64,000 nt of DNA, taken from positions 1 through 64,000 of the forward strand of contig NZ_JACICD010000009.1 of the NCBI RefSeq assembly GCF_014195655.1, read 5' to 3'. The notes under the pieces are model-generated. The model made no database searches and was not told where the DNA came from. It was given only the letters and a program-made list of their open reading frames with translations. This DNA is from Ancylobacter tetraedralis. GTDB taxonomy: Bacteria; Pseudomonadota; Alphaproteobacteria; Rhizobiales; Xanthobacteraceae. Position 1 is the stretch's first letter. Each line of letters begins with the position of its first letter. The position numbers and the translations under genes are program-made. Of this stretch, positions 31,896-42,182 are shown one piece after another.

Positions 31896-32837
31896 ATGGC
31901 CGCGCCGGCGGTGGCCCGCGGCAAGCCCTTCTGGCTGCAGGTGGCGCCGTTCCTGTTCCTGCTGCTTTGGTCGGGCGGCTTCGCGGTCGGCAAGATCGGC
32001 ATCCTGTCGACCGGGCCGTTCACTCTGCTCGCCCTGCGCTACGGGCTGGTGCTGGTGGTGCTGCTGCCGCTTCTCGCCTGGTTCCGCCCGGCGCTGCCGC
32101 GCACGCGGCGGGCCTGGCTCAACCTCGTGGTCGTGGGGTTCCTTATCCAGGTGCTCTATTTTGACCTGAGCTATTTCGCCTTCCGCTACGGCATATCGGC
32201 CGGCACGCTCGCCCTCATCGCCTCGATGCAGCCGATCGTGGTCGGGCTCGCCGCCCCGCTTATCGCCGGCGAGCGGGTGAACGCCCTGCGCTGGGCCGGG
32301 CTGGTGCTCGGTCTCGGCGGAGCGGCGCTGGTGATCGTCTCGCGCGCGGCGATCGAGACGGCCTCGGCCGGCGTGCTGGGGCTCGCCATCGGCGCCCTGC
32401 TCGCCATGTCCGCCGCCGCGCTCTACGAGAAGCGGTTCGGCGTCGCCCAGCACCCGCTGGTGGCCAACAGCGTGCAATATGTCGTCGGCTTCGTCTTCAC
32501 CCTGCCGCTCGCGCTGTTGCTGGATGACGGCCATGTCGACTGGTCGCTGCCCTTCGTGGCGGCGCTGGCCTATCTCGTCATCGGCAATTCGCTGATCGCC
32601 ATCTCGCTCTATCTCGCCATGATCCGCGCCGGGGAAGTCTCCCGCGTCTCGGCGCTGTTCTTCCTGGTGCCGCCCTGCTCGGCGGTCATCGCCTGGCTGC
32701 TTCTGGGCGAGAGGATGCCCCCGCTCGCCTGGGCCGGCATGGCGCTGGCGGCGGGCGGCGTCGCGCTCGCCTCAGCCCAGCGGCTGCCCTGGCGTGGCGG
32801 GCCCGGTGCGTGGGGCCGCGGTGGGAAAGGCCGATGA
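31896..32837 (+). CDS. DMT-superfamily (EamA) transporter
   Basis: About 313 residues and ten hydrophobic segments in two EamA repeats, beginning with FLFLLLWSGGFAVGKIG and continuing through RYGISAGTLALIASMQPIVVGL and the second repeat (GNSLIAISLYLAMIRAGEVSRVSALFFLVP). Probably exports a metabolite or amino acid; placement between ilvH and ilvC hints at branched-chain compounds but this is weak. A TTG start 15 bp upstream is possible. Confidence 0.82.
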   Translation: MAAPAVARGKPFWLQVAPFLFLLLWSGGFAVGKIGILSTGPFTLLALRYGLVLVVLLPLLAWFRPALPRTRRAWLNLVVVGFLIQVLYFDLSYFAFRYGISAGTLALIASMQPIVVGLAAPLIAGERVNALRWAGLVLGLGGAALVIVSRAAIETASAGVLGLAIGALLAMSAAALYEKRFGVAQHPLVANSVQYVVGFVFTLPLALLLDDGHVDWSLPFVAALAYLVIGNSLIAISLYLAMIRAGEVSRVSALFFLVPPCSAVIAWLLLGERMPPLAWAGMALAAGGVALASAQRLPWRGGPGAWGRGGKGR

Positions 32838-32845
32838 AACCGCAG

Positions 32846-32861
32846 GCCCCGCTTGCGGGGC
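32846..32861 (+). terminator. Short hairpin after the DMT gene
   Basis: GCCCCGC, TT, GCGGGGC, without a T run; a weak terminator at best. Confidence 0.3.
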
Positions 32862-32882
32862 AGCGCGACCTCCTGTAGGAGA

Positions 32883-32902
32883 ACCGTAACGTACGGTACG
32901 GT
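32883..32902. promoter_or_regulatory. 20-bp palindrome upstream of the TetR gene (operator)
   Basis: ACCGTAACGTACGGTACGGT equals its own reverse complement at 18 of 20 positions. It ends 12 bp before the TetR start, the usual place and size of a TetR-family operator. Confidence 0.7.
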
Positions 32903-32914
32903 GTTTTTCAGACC

Positions 32915-33586
32915 ATGACCACGCAGCACGATCCCCAGGGCGAGGCGCTGACCGAGCGGCAGCAGGCCGTTCTCGACGCCGTGCTGGCGCTGATGGTCGA
33001 GCAGGGCGGCGAGCTGACGATGACGGCGGTGGCGCGCCGGGCGAGCTGCTCCAAGGAAACGCTCTACAAATGGTTCGGCGACCGCGACGGGCTGCTGACC
33101 GCCACGGTGCGCTGGCAGGCCTCGAAGGTGCGTGCCGGCAACTATGACCGCCAGCGGCTGGACGTTTCGGCGCTGCGCGACAGCCTGATCCGCTTCGCCG
33201 CCAACTGGCTCTCCGTCATTTCCAGCCCGACCTCTATCGCGCTGAACCGCCTGGCCATCGCGCAGGGCGGCAAGGGCGGCAAGGGCGCCGGCAATCTCGG
33301 CGCCATCGTGCTGGCCAACGGGCGGTTCGCCATCGGCGAGCGCCTGCGGCCAGTGTTTGAGGCCGGCCGGGAGGCGGGGCTCATCGCCTTTGCCGACACC
33401 GAGACCGCCTTTCGCAGCTTTATCGGCCTGGTCGGCCGGGATGTGCAGATCCGCCTCCTGCTTGGCGACCGGCTCGACCTCGCCGGGCCTGAGATCGAGC
33501 GCGACGCGGCGCGCGCCACCGACCAGTTCCTCGCTCTCTACGGCACGGGAAACCACGCTCCCGGCCGCCCCACGATCAACGCGTGA
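32915..33586 (+). CDS. TetR/AcrR-family transcriptional regulator
   Basis: 223 residues. N-terminal HTH (LTMTAVARRASCSKETLYKWFGDRDGLLTATV, about 35-65) and a helical ligand-binding C-terminus. Probably represses its own gene through the palindrome just upstream. Its stop is only 15 bp before ilvC, so autoregulation could reach ilvC by read-through. The ligand is unknown. Confidence 0.88.
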   Translation: MTTQHDPQGEALTERQQAVLDAVLALMVEQGGELTMTAVARRASCSKETLYKWFGDRDGLLTATVRWQASKVRAGNYDRQRLDVSALRDSLIRFAANWLSVISSPTSIALNRLAIAQGGKGGKGAGNLGAIVLANGRFAIGERLRPVFEAGREAGLIAFADTETAFRSFIGLVGRDVQIRLLLGDRLDLAGPEIERDAARATDQFLALYGTGNHAPGRPTINA

Positions 33587-34621
<1,035 letters not shown>

Positions 34622-34648
34622 GGTTTGGCTGCCGTATCCGTCTCACGC

Positions 34649-34683
34649 AGGCCCGTGCCGGGACATTGTCCCGTCACGGGCCT
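34649..34683 (+). terminator. Hairpin after ilvC
   Basis: AGGCCCGTG and CACGGGCCT arms enclose an inner GGGAC/GTCCC stem. Long stem but no T run. Confidence 0.45.
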
Positions 34684-34735
34684 CATCTCGTCCCCGCTAT
34701 AATGAAATCATGGTGGTCGGCGATAAGGGACGTGC

Positions 34736-35026
34736 ATGGGCGAGACCGACGACTTCGAGTGGGATGACGACAAGGACGCGGCGAACCGGGCGAAGCACGG
34801 TTTGCCGTTGCCGCTTTCGGCATTGCTGTTCGACGGCAGGCCGCGGCTCGACCGGCCCTCGCGCGGAGAGCGCGGGGAGCCTCGATTCGAGACCATCGCA
34901 GCCTATGGCCCGGACGTGTTATTGTGCGCGTGGACATGGCGAGGTCGGCGGCGGCGCGCCATATCCTTCCGATACGCGAATGAGGTGGAGCGCCATGCCT
35001 ACCAAGAAGCAGTTGGAGGAGGCTGA
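34736..35026 (+). CDS. BrnT-like ribonuclease toxin (DUF497)
   Basis: 96 residues. Starts FEWDDDKDAANRAKHGLPLPLSALLFDG, the BrnT signature (FEWD-x2-K-x4-N-x3-HG), followed by RGEPRFETIAAYGPDVLLCAWTWRGRRRRAISFRYAN and ERHAYQEA at the C-terminus. BrnT toxins fold like RelE and cleave RNA. It overlaps its partner gene by 32 bp, the normal toxin-first order for BrnTA. Confidence 0.85.
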   Translation: MGETDDFEWDDDKDAANRAKHGLPLPLSALLFDGRPRLDRPSRGERGEPRFETIAAYGPDVLLCAWTWRGRRRRAISFRYANEVERHAYQEAVGGG

Positions 35027-35252
35027 CCGGTTGGCCAAGATGGTCGACTGGGAAAAGTTTCGCGCCATGTCAGACGAGGAAATCCGTGCGCACTGGGCGT
35101 GGGACAAGGACATGACCTGGCCCACCGCGGAAGAGCTGGCCGAGTTCGACTTGGTCCTTCCCGCCAAAGCGCGGCGCGAGATGGCGGCGCAGGCTGAGAA
35201 GGCCAGCGACGACACCGCCCGTGACATGCCGCCGAAGGAAGCGGCGGAATAG
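34995..35252 (+). CDS. Probable antitoxin partner of the BrnT-like toxin
   Basis: 85 residues: MPTKKQLEEADRLAKMVDWEKFRAMSDEEIRAHW, then TWPTAEELAEFDLVLPAKARREMAAQAEKAS. It lies where BrnA should be and overlaps the toxin, but does not show the usual BrnA sequence ending in a ribbon-helix-helix. Acidic N-terminal helices could wrap the toxin. Antitoxin function is inferred from position. Confidence 0.65.
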   Translation: MPTKKQLEEADRLAKMVDWEKFRAMSDEEIRAHWAWDKDMTWPTAEELAEFDLVLPAKARREMAAQAEKASDDTARDMPPKEAAE

Positions 35253-35280
35253 GCCGCGCGCCACCCACCCGTTCCAACGC

Positions 35281-35308
35281 AAAAGGGCGACCCGAGGGTC
35301 GCCCTTTC
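35281..35308. terminator. Bidirectional terminator
   Basis: AAAAGGGCGACC, CGAG, GGTCGCCCTTT, between the antitoxin gene and the convergent macro-domain gene. Confidence 0.8.
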
Positions 35309-35331
35309 CGTATCCGTCGCCGGGGTCGCGC

Positions 35332-35853
35332 TCAGACCGCCGCGGTGAGGCCTGGCTCCTTGGCCTTCACCTGCGCGTGGTAAACCACATAGACATAGAC
35401 CGGGATGCCGAGTTCGCCGAGATGGCGCTCGACCAGCGGCTTCACATCGGCCCAGTCCAGCCCGCCGACGCCGGTGGCGAGGCGGGGCAGGGCGAGGCTG
35501 GTGAGGCCCTCGGCCTTGGCGTGCCGGGCGAGGGCGCGCAGCGCGTGGCCGACATTCTCCACCGTGGCCCGGCCGGGGCGGCCGGTGGCATTTTCGGCGG
35601 GCTCCTGCGTCAAGAGGCTGACGATGCGCACCGCATGGCCTTCCACGCTCACGCCGCCCCACGCCCAGATGGTGCCGGGCTTGGGGTGTTCGAGGTGGGC
35701 ATAATGGCGGAAGTCCTTGGCCAGCGAGGGGAAGCGCTCGCGCAGCGCCAGCGCGAGGCCGGTGTCGAAATGATCGCCCGGCGCCACGCCATGGGCGATG
35801 GCCTCGGCGCCGGTCAGCAGAATGTCGCCCTCGACCTCGTAGATCTTCGCCAT
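35332..35853 (-). CDS. Macro-domain protein (ADP-ribose binding)
   Basis: 173 residues. MAKIYEVEGDILLTGAEAIAHGVAPGDHFDTGLA is the macro-domain start with a phosphate-binding loop. RLATGVGGLDWADVKPLVERHL matches the conserved C-terminal loop. Such proteins bind ADP-ribose or remove it from targets. The ATG at 35853 is preceded by AGGAA. Single gene; partners unknown. Confidence 0.85.
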   Translation of the reverse strand: MAKIYEVEGDILLTGAEAIAHGVAPGDHFDTGLALALRERFPSLAKDFRHYAHLEHPKPGTIWAWGGVSVEGHAVRIVSLLTQEPAENATGRPGRATVENVGHALRALARHAKAEGLTSLALPRLATGVGGLDWADVKPLVERHLGELGIPVYVYVVYHAQVKAKEPGLTAAV

Positions 35854-35937
35854 CTGTCGTTCCTCCTGAATGAGCCGTTCCTCGCGTCCTGTTTCGGCCA
35901 CGCGAGGCGTCCGGTCATTGAGGAATCGCAACCTAGC

Positions 35938-36462
35938 TTACCAGCCCAGCGCCTTCACCGCCGCCGCGCCGGGCGCCAGCAGCAGCAGGGCCCAGGCCAT
36001 GGCCGAGGCAATGTTGACCATCTGGAAGAGGAAATGCGGCATCGCGAACATGCCGGCAATGAGCGGCACGAAGGCCCGCAAGGGGCCGAAAAAGCGGCCG
36101 AGAAACACGCTCGACGAGCCGAAGCGATGGAAGAAGCGCTCGCCCCGCGCCATCGCCGCGGGGTGGTTGCGCAGCGGCCAGGCGGCGCGCACGCGGTCCT
36201 TGAAGGCGTGGCCGATCCAGTAGGAAATGGCGTCGCCCAGGGACGCCCCCACCACCGCGCCCGCCCAGACCGGCAGGAAGGGAATGCCGCCGGCCTCGAT
36301 GATCGGCCCGAGCCCGATCAGCACGATCGTGGCGGGGAACAGCAGCGACAGCACGGCGAAGGATTCGCCGAAGGCGAGCGCGAAGGCGATATAGGGTGCC
36401 CAGTGGGCATGCGCCTCGACGAAGGCGAGCGCCTCGCGCGCATAGGCTTCCAGTTCGATCAC
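35938..36462 (-). CDS. DedA-family membrane protein
   Basis: 174 residues, with FGESFAVLSLLFPATIVLIGLGPIIEAGGI, then VVGASLGDAISYWIGHAF and FLGRFFGPLRAFVPLIAGMFAMP, the DedA/VTT signatures. Relatives scramble or flip lipids such as undecaprenyl phosphate and support membrane homeostasis. Starts 10 bp after the oxidase gene stop, same direction. Confidence 0.9.
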   Translation of the reverse strand: MIELEAYAREALAFVEAHAHWAPYIAFALAFGESFAVLSLLFPATIVLIGLGPIIEAGGIPFLPVWAGAVVGASLGDAISYWIGHAFKDRVRAAWPLRNHPAAMARGERFFHRFGSSSVFLGRFFGPLRAFVPLIAGMFAMPHFLFQMVNIASAMAWALLLLAPGAAAVKALGW

Positions 36463-36472
36463 CGGCCCGCTC

Positions 36473-37753
36473 TCACAGCCGGTCGCGCAGCGCGTAATAG
36501 CTGAGCCCCGCCACCAGCAGCGGCCAGCGCATCAGTGGCCCGCCGGGGAAGGGCGGCACCGGCAGCCCGGCCAGCAGATCGAACGTGCCGAGCTGCCCGG
36601 CGATGGCCTCGCCCAGCAGCTTGCCGAAATAGGGCGCCAGCACCACGCCGTGGCCGGAATAGCCGGCGGCGGTGAGCACGCGCGGGGAGAGCCGCCGCAC
36701 GAAGGGCATGCGGCTCATGGTGATGCCGAGAATGCCGCCCCAGCCATAATCGATGCGCACATCGGCCAGCTGGGGGAAGACCTTCAGCATGTAGGGCCGC
36801 ACGAAGGCGCCGGGATTGGGGCGCAGCTGGCGCATATAGCTCTCGCCGCCGCCGAACAGCAGCCGCCCATCGGCCGACAGGCGGTAATAATTCACCACGA
36901 AACGGCTGTCCGACACCGCCGCGTCATTGGCGATGATGTCCCGGGCGCGGGCGCCCAGCGGCTCGGTTGCGGCGATATAATTGGCGATCGGCATGACATA
37001 GGCGTCGAGCCGCCGGTCGAGCCCGTCCTGCAGCCCGTCGCCGCATTCCAGCACCCAGTCGGCCTCGACCGCGCCGGAGGCCGTGACGACCCGCACCTTG
37101 GCGCCTTCCTCGATGGCAAGCGCGCGCGAATGCTCGAAGAGGCGTGCCCCGGCCCGGCAGGCGGCGCCGGCGAGGCCGAGCGCGAGGTTGAGCGGGTGCA
37201 GGTGGCCCCCGCCATGGTCGATCATGCCGCCGCAATACGCGTCCGTCCCCACCAGCGCGCGCAATTCCTCGCGCGAGAGCGGGGCGGCCTGATCGTAGCC
37301 ATAGACCTCGTTCAGCTTGCGCGCATAGGCGTGGCTGTGCGCGGCATAGGCCGGCTTGTGATCGGCGATGATCAGGCCGGGGCGCAGGTCGCAATCGATG
37401 CCATGGCGGGCGATGAGATCATGCAACAGCGCCTTGGCGTCTTCCGCCAGCCGCCAGAGTTTCCTGGCGTCGTCGAGCCCGACCTGCGCCTCCAGCCAGT
37501 CCTGGTCACGGCGCTGGCCGGAATGGATCTGCCCGCCATTGCGGCCCGAGGCGCCGGTGCCGACGCCGGAGGCTTCCAGCAGCGCCACGTCGAAGCCGGC
37601 CTCGGCCAGATGCAGCGCGGCCGACAGCCCGGTATAACCGCCGCCGATGATGCACACATCGGCCCGCGCCGTGCCGTTGAGCTGGGGAAAGGGCGGAAGC
37701 CTGTGCGCCGTGGCGGCGTACCAGCTGTTGGGGTGGTCGGTGTCGAACGCCAT
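36473..37753 (-). CDS. FAD-dependent oxidoreductase, gamma-glutamylputrescine oxidase type
   Basis: 426 residues of the DAO family. The FAD site is VCIIGGGYTGLSAALHLAEAG, followed by EASGVGTGASGRNGGQIHSGQR, typical of PuuB. The C-terminal flavin loop is AAGYSGHGVVLAPYFGKLLGEAI. PuuB oxidises gamma-glutamylputrescine. The divergent puuA-like gene and a putrescine-type ABC transporter 3-7 kb away support this function, although mutL and a phosphatase gene lie between. Confidence 0.82.
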   Translation of the reverse strand: MAFDTDHPNSWYAATAHRLPPFPQLNGTARADVCIIGGGYTGLSAALHLAEAGFDVALLEASGVGTGASGRNGGQIHSGQRRDQDWLEAQVGLDDARKLWRLAEDAKALLHDLIARHGIDCDLRPGLIIADHKPAYAAHSHAYARKLNEVYGYDQAAPLSREELRALVGTDAYCGGMIDHGGGHLHPLNLALGLAGAACRAGARLFEHSRALAIEEGAKVRVVTASGAVEADWVLECGDGLQDGLDRRLDAYVMPIANYIAATEPLGARARDIIANDAAVSDSRFVVNYYRLSADGRLLFGGGESYMRQLRPNPGAFVRPYMLKVFPQLADVRIDYGWGGILGITMSRMPFVRRLSPRVLTAAGYSGHGVVLAPYFGKLLGEAIAGQLGTFDLLAGLPVPPFPGGPLMRWPLLVAGLSYYALRDRL

Positions 37754-37777
37754 CGTGGGGGTACTCTATGCCAATCT

Positions 37778-39640
37778 TCAGCGCCGCGCGAAGAGGCGTT
37801 CGATATCCGCCAGCGCCAGGGTGACGAAGGTCGGCCGGCCGTGATTGCACTGCGCGGCGTTGGGGGTCTCTTCCATCTCGCGCAGCAGGGCGTTCATCTC
37901 CTCCACCCTCAGCCGCCGGCCGGCGCGCACCGAGCCATGGCATGCCAGGGTGGCGGCGATGTGCAGGAGGCGCCGCTCCAGCGGCAGGGCGTCGTCCCAT
38001 TCCGCCGCGTGCTCGGCGAGTTCGCGCACCAGGGTGGCGATATCCGCCTCGCCGAGCAGCGCGGGCACCTCGCGCACCAGCACGGCGCCGGGGCCGAACG
38101 GTTCCAGCACGAGGCCGAGCTTTTCCAGCGCCGCGCCGCGCTCGCCGAGCCGCGCGGCGTCCGAGGGATCGAGCTCGACCACCAGCGGCACCAGCAGCAG
38201 CTGGCGGGCAAGCCCGTCACGCTCCATCGCCGCCTTCAGCCGCTCGTAGACGATGCGCTCATGGGCGGCGTGCTGGTCCACCACCACCACGCCGTCGCGG
38301 GTCTGGGCGATGATGTAGGTCTCGTGCAGCTGGGCGCGGGCGGCGCCGAGCGGGCGTTCCATCACATCCGGGGCGGCCGGCGTGGCGGCGGCGCGGGCAT
38401 CCGCGGCGGGTGCTAAACCCAGGCCGCCGAAATCGAATCGCGCCGGCGCCTCGCGCAGGCCGGGCGTTTCATGGCCGCCGTGGTCCGGCTCCGCGGCCGT
38501 ACCGCTGGCCTCGGCCCCGCCCGGCGCTGCCCAGGAGCGCGTCCAGTCGTGATTGCCGGGATAGGGCGCGGGGCGGAAGCTCGAAGGGATATCGGCGCGG
38601 GCGAACTGGGCGAGCCGGCCGGCCGCCGTCGAGGCGGTGCGCGGCACGCCGGCGGTGAGGGCATCGGTCAGCGTGCGCACGATCAGCGCGCGGATCAGGC
38701 CGGGGTCGCGGAAGCGCACCTCGGTCTTGGCCGGATGCACGTTCACATCCACCTCGCGCGGGTCGAGATCGAGGAACAGCGCCGTCACCGGGTGGCGGTC
38801 GGACGGCAGCAGGTCGGCATAGGCCGCGCGGATGGCGCCGATCAGCACCTTGTCGCGTACCGGACGGCCATTGACGAAAAGGTATTGAGACAGGGAATTG
38901 GCCTTGGAATAGGTCGGCAGGCCGGCAAGGCCGGTGAGCCGCGCGCCCTCGCGCCGGCCATCGATGTCGAGCGCGTTGGCGCCGACCTCCTGGCCCAGCA
39001 CGTCGGCGATGCGCGCGCGCCGCCCCGCCGCATCCTCGCCGCGCGCGGCCCAGGTGAGCGGGGCGCGCTCGTCGGCGACCAGGGTGAAGCCGACCTCGGG
39101 CCGGGCCAGCGCGAGACGCTTGACGGCATCGACCGCCGCCGCCGTCTCGGCGCGCTCGGACTTGAGGAATTTCAGCCGCGCCGGAGTGGCGAAGAACAGG
39201 TCGCGCACCTCGACCCGCGTGCCGGTGCCGAGCGCGGCGGGGCGGACCGGCGATTTCACCCCGCCCTCGACGCGGATCTCGTGCGCGCTGTCGATGCCCC
39301 GCGGCCGGCTGGTAATGGCAAGCCGCGCCACCGAGCCGATGGAGGGCAGCGCCTCGCCACGAAAACCGAGCGTCGCGATGGACAGGAGGTCCTCGCTGTC
39401 GAGCTTGGAGGTGGCATGGCGCTCGACCGCCAGCGCGAGTTCGTCCGCGCTCATGCCGCAGCCATCGTCGGTCACCCGCAGCAGGCGCCGCCCGCCGCCG
39501 TCGATGATGATCTCGATCCGCGTGGCGCCGGCGTCGAGCGCGTTCTCGACAATCTCCTTCAGCGCCGCGGCCGGACGCTCCACGACCTCGCCGGCGGCGA
39601 TGCGGTCGACGAGGGTTGTGGGCAGGAGGCGCAGCGGCAT
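37778..39640 (-). CDS. mutL: DNA mismatch repair protein MutL
   Basis: 620 residues. The GHKL ATPase domain carries ENALDAGATRIEI, DDGCGM and GFRGEALPSI. The C-terminal endonuclease motif VDQHAAHERIVYER fits DQHA-x2-E-x4-E, as expected where MutH is absent. A Pro/Ala linker joins the halves. Couples MutS recognition to strand incision. Complete. Confidence 0.97.
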   Translation of the reverse strand: MPLRLLPTTLVDRIAAGEVVERPAAALKEIVENALDAGATRIEIIIDGGGRRLLRVTDDGCGMSADELALAVERHATSKLDSEDLLSIATLGFRGEALPSIGSVARLAITSRPRGIDSAHEIRVEGGVKSPVRPAALGTGTRVEVRDLFFATPARLKFLKSERAETAAAVDAVKRLALARPEVGFTLVADERAPLTWAARGEDAAGRRARIADVLGQEVGANALDIDGRREGARLTGLAGLPTYSKANSLSQYLFVNGRPVRDKVLIGAIRAAYADLLPSDRHPVTALFLDLDPREVDVNVHPAKTEVRFRDPGLIRALIVRTLTDALTAGVPRTASTAAGRLAQFARADIPSSFRPAPYPGNHDWTRSWAAPGGAEASGTAAEPDHGGHETPGLREAPARFDFGGLGLAPAADARAAATPAAPDVMERPLGAARAQLHETYIIAQTRDGVVVVDQHAAHERIVYERLKAAMERDGLARQLLLVPLVVELDPSDAARLGERGAALEKLGLVLEPFGPGAVLVREVPALLGEADIATLVRELAEHAAEWDDALPLERRLLHIAATLACHGSVRAGRRLRVEEMNALLREMEETPNAAQCNHGRPTFVTLALADIERLFARR

Positions 39641-39728
39641 GAGGTGTCGAGGGTCCCGAATCGGAGGGCGATGAGCCTACACCCTCCCGCCCGCGCGCGC
39701 GCCCCGCGCGGGGCGCCTCGGCTGTGGG

Positions 39729-40361
39729 TCACGAGCCCTTGAAGCCGAGCCAGGGCTCGGCGCGCTCGAAGCTCTGGTCCATCGCCCAGGAGGGGAGCAG
39801 GGGGATGGAGAAATGGCCGTAATACGGCGAAAGCTGCCATTCGGCGGCGGCTTCGCTCTTCCGGGCGATGGCGGCGACATAGAGCGCGGAGGCGAGGCCG
39901 GTCCGGTCGGAGCCGCCCTTGCAGTGCACGAGGATCGGCTTGGGCGCGTCGCGCATCACCGCGACAAGTTCCTCAACCTGCTGCTCGGTGAGTTCCTGTT
40001 CGGCGGAGAGCTTGAAGTCGATATGGTTGAGACCCAGCCGCTCGCTCTCCCGGACTTCGTCGACATACCAGCTGCGGGTCGAGGGACCGCGCAGGTTGAT
40101 CACCGTGCGAATGCCATAGCGGGCCTTCGCATCGGCCAGCTGGTCGGCGCTGATCTGGGCCGAGCGGTAGAGTTCACCCGCCACCACCGTGTGGAAATTG
40201 CCGATCAACTGCTCGATGCCGAGAAAGGCGCCGCCCGCCACCGCCAGGACGACAAGAATCCAGAGCGCCGGCCGCATCGCCCGCCGCAGCCGGCCGGGGC
40301 GGCGCGGTTCGGCGCTGCCGGGCCGGGCCGGCGTGGCGCCGATGGTTTCGGTCTCGTTCAT
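39729..40361 (-). CDS. Membrane-anchored tyrosine/dual-specificity phosphatase
   Basis: 210 residues from ATG 40361 (an ATG at 40415 is also possible; neither has a clear ribosome site). A membrane anchor, ALWILVVLAVAGGAFLGI, is followed by a phosphatase domain with the P-loop VHCKGGSDRTGLAS (HC-x5-R) and an upstream general-acid region. The Arg/Pro-rich start lies in the cytoplasm, so the catalytic part probably faces the periplasm. Substrate unknown. Confidence 0.8.
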   Translation of the reverse strand: MNETETIGATPARPGSAEPRRPGRLRRAMRPALWILVVLAVAGGAFLGIEQLIGNFHTVVAGELYRSAQISADQLADAKARYGIRTVINLRGPSTRSWYVDEVRESERLGLNHIDFKLSAEQELTEQQVEELVAVMRDAPKPILVHCKGGSDRTGLASALYVAAIARKSEAAAEWQLSPYYGHFSIPLLPSWAMDQSFERAEPWLGFKGS

Positions 40362-40440
40362 GGGAAGGGCTCGCAGGCGGTTCAGGCTGGAGAAGGACAG
40401 CGTATTCTCCGCCATCCTTCGGCAGCAATCATGTCGGAAT

Positions 40441-41259
40441 TCAGCCCGCGGCGGCCAGTCTCTCGGCCTTCTGCCGCTCCATTTCCTGCCGCTTGGTCAT
40501 GATGGAGGCGATGATCACCACCACGGTGACGATGGCGATGAGGAGGGTGCAGGCGGCGTTGATTTCCGGCGTCACGCCGAGGCGCACCTGGCTGTAGATG
40601 CGCATGGGCAGCGTGGTCGCGCCGGGGCCGGTGGTGAAGCTGGCAATGACGAGGTCGTCGAGCGAGAGGGTGAAGGCCAGCATCCAGCCCGAGACCACGG
40701 CCGGCAGGATGATGGGCAGCGTCACCACCAGGAAAGTCTTCAGCGGCGGGCAGCCGAGGTCGAGCGCGGCTTCCTCCAGGCTGCGGTCGAAGGTGACGAG
40801 GCGCGACTGCACCACGACGCAGACGAAGCACATGGTGAAGGTGATGTGCGCCAGCGTGATGGTCCAGAAGCCGCGATCGATGTTCACCGCCACGAATAGC
40901 AGCAGCAACGACAGGCCCGTGATCACCTCCGGCATGACCAGCGGCGCGTAGATCATGCCGGAGAACAGCATGCGCCCATTGAACCGCCCATAGCGGGTAA
41001 GCGTGATCGCCGCCATGGTGCCGAGCACGGTGGCGACGGAGGCGGTGATGAAGGCGACGCGAAGCGTCACCCAGGCGGCATCGAGCAGCTGCTCGTTCTG
41101 GAAGAGCTGCCAGTACCAGTGCGTGGAGAAGCCCGCCCACACCGTGACGAGGCGCGAGGCATTGAAGGAATAGACCACCAGCAGGATGATCGGAATGTAG
41201 AGGAAGGCAAATCCCAACGCGATCGAGGTGACGTTGAACCAGGAAAGGCCCTTGCGCAT
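40441..41259 (-). CDS. potI: Spermidine/putrescine ABC transporter permease PotI-type
   Basis: 272 residues and six membrane helices. The permease loop EEAALDLGCPPLKTFLVVTLPIILPAVVSG contains the EAA motif that contacts the ATPase. Starts directly after the potH stop with no gap, so the two are co-translated. Confidence 0.9.
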   Translation of the reverse strand: MRKGLSWFNVTSIALGFAFLYIPIILLVVYSFNASRLVTVWAGFSTHWYWQLFQNEQLLDAAWVTLRVAFITASVATVLGTMAAITLTRYGRFNGRMLFSGMIYAPLVMPEVITGLSLLLLFVAVNIDRGFWTITLAHITFTMCFVCVVVQSRLVTFDRSLEEAALDLGCPPLKTFLVVTLPIILPAVVSGWMLAFTLSLDDLVIASFTTGPGATTLPMRIYSQVRLGVTPEINAACTLLIAIVTVVVIIASIMTKRQEMERQKAERLAAAG

Positions 41260-42171
41260 CTACCTTCCCTCCAATTGGCGCTGCTGGACGTTCTGGTAGA
41301 AGACGATGGGCACCACCAGCACCAGCAGCAGCAGCACGGCGACCGCCGAGGAGACGGTCCAGGAGCGGTTCACCGAGAATTCGGTCCACAGCACCTTGCC
41401 GATCATCAGCGTGTCGGAGCCGCCCAGCAGGTCCGGGATGACGAATTCGCCCACCGCCGGGATGAAGCACAGGAGGCAGCCGGCGAACACGCCCGGCAGC
41501 GAGAGCGGCCAGGTGATCTTCCAGAAGGCGGCGAGCGGCGGGCAGCCGAGATCGGCCGCGGCCTCCAGCAGCGTCTCGTCCATCTTTTCCAGCGCTGAAT
41601 AGAGCGGCAGGATCATGAAGGGCAGATAGGAATAGACGATACCGATATAGACCGCCGTATCGGTGGCGAGGATCTGCAGCGGCGCGTCGGGCGAGATGAT
41701 GCCGAGCGCGATCAGCAGCTGGTTCAGCAGCCCCTCGGGCGAGAGAATGCCCATCCAAGCATAGACGCGGATCAGGAACGAGGTCCAGAACGGCAGGATC
41801 ACCAGCATCAGCAGGGTCGGGCGGATCGATTTCGGCGCCCGCGCCATGGCGTAGGCGATGGGGTAGCCCACCAGCAGCAGGAGCACGGTCGAGATGCCGG
41901 CGATCCACAGGCTGGAGCCGTAGGCCTCGATGAACTCGTTGTCCCAGCTCAGAACATAGCCGTAATTGTCGATCGAGAGCTCGCCGAGGCTCTCCCGGAA
42001 CGCCGCCCAGCCCGCCGCCAGATCGAAGACCGGCGTGTAGGGCGGCTGGGCGATCGCATCCTGCGACAGGCTGATCTTGAAGACGATCAGGAACGGGATG
42101 AGGAACAGCGCCAGCAGCCACAGATAAGGAATGGCGACGACCAGCCATCGCCCTCTCGCCTTGCCCGTCAT
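41260..42171 (-). CDS. potH: Spermidine/putrescine ABC transporter permease PotH-type
   Basis: 303 residues, ATG at 42171. Membrane helices with an EAA loop EAAADLGCPPLAAFWKITWPLSLPGVFAG. RIRVYAWMGILSPEG-like sequence (FLIRVYAWMGIL) is typical of PotB/PotH. Starts 11 bp after potG. Confidence 0.9.
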   Translation of the reverse strand: MTGKARGRWLVVAIPYLWLLALFLIPFLIVFKISLSQDAIAQPPYTPVFDLAAGWAAFRESLGELSIDNYGYVLSWDNEFIEAYGSSLWIAGISTVLLLLVGYPIAYAMARAPKSIRPTLLMLVILPFWTSFLIRVYAWMGILSPEGLLNQLLIALGIISPDAPLQILATDTAVYIGIVYSYLPFMILPLYSALEKMDETLLEAAADLGCPPLAAFWKITWPLSLPGVFAGCLLCFIPAVGEFVIPDLLGGSDTLMIGKVLWTEFSVNRSWTVSSAVAVLLLLVLVVPIVFYQNVQQRQLEGR

Positions 42172-42182
42172 GACCTTGCCCC

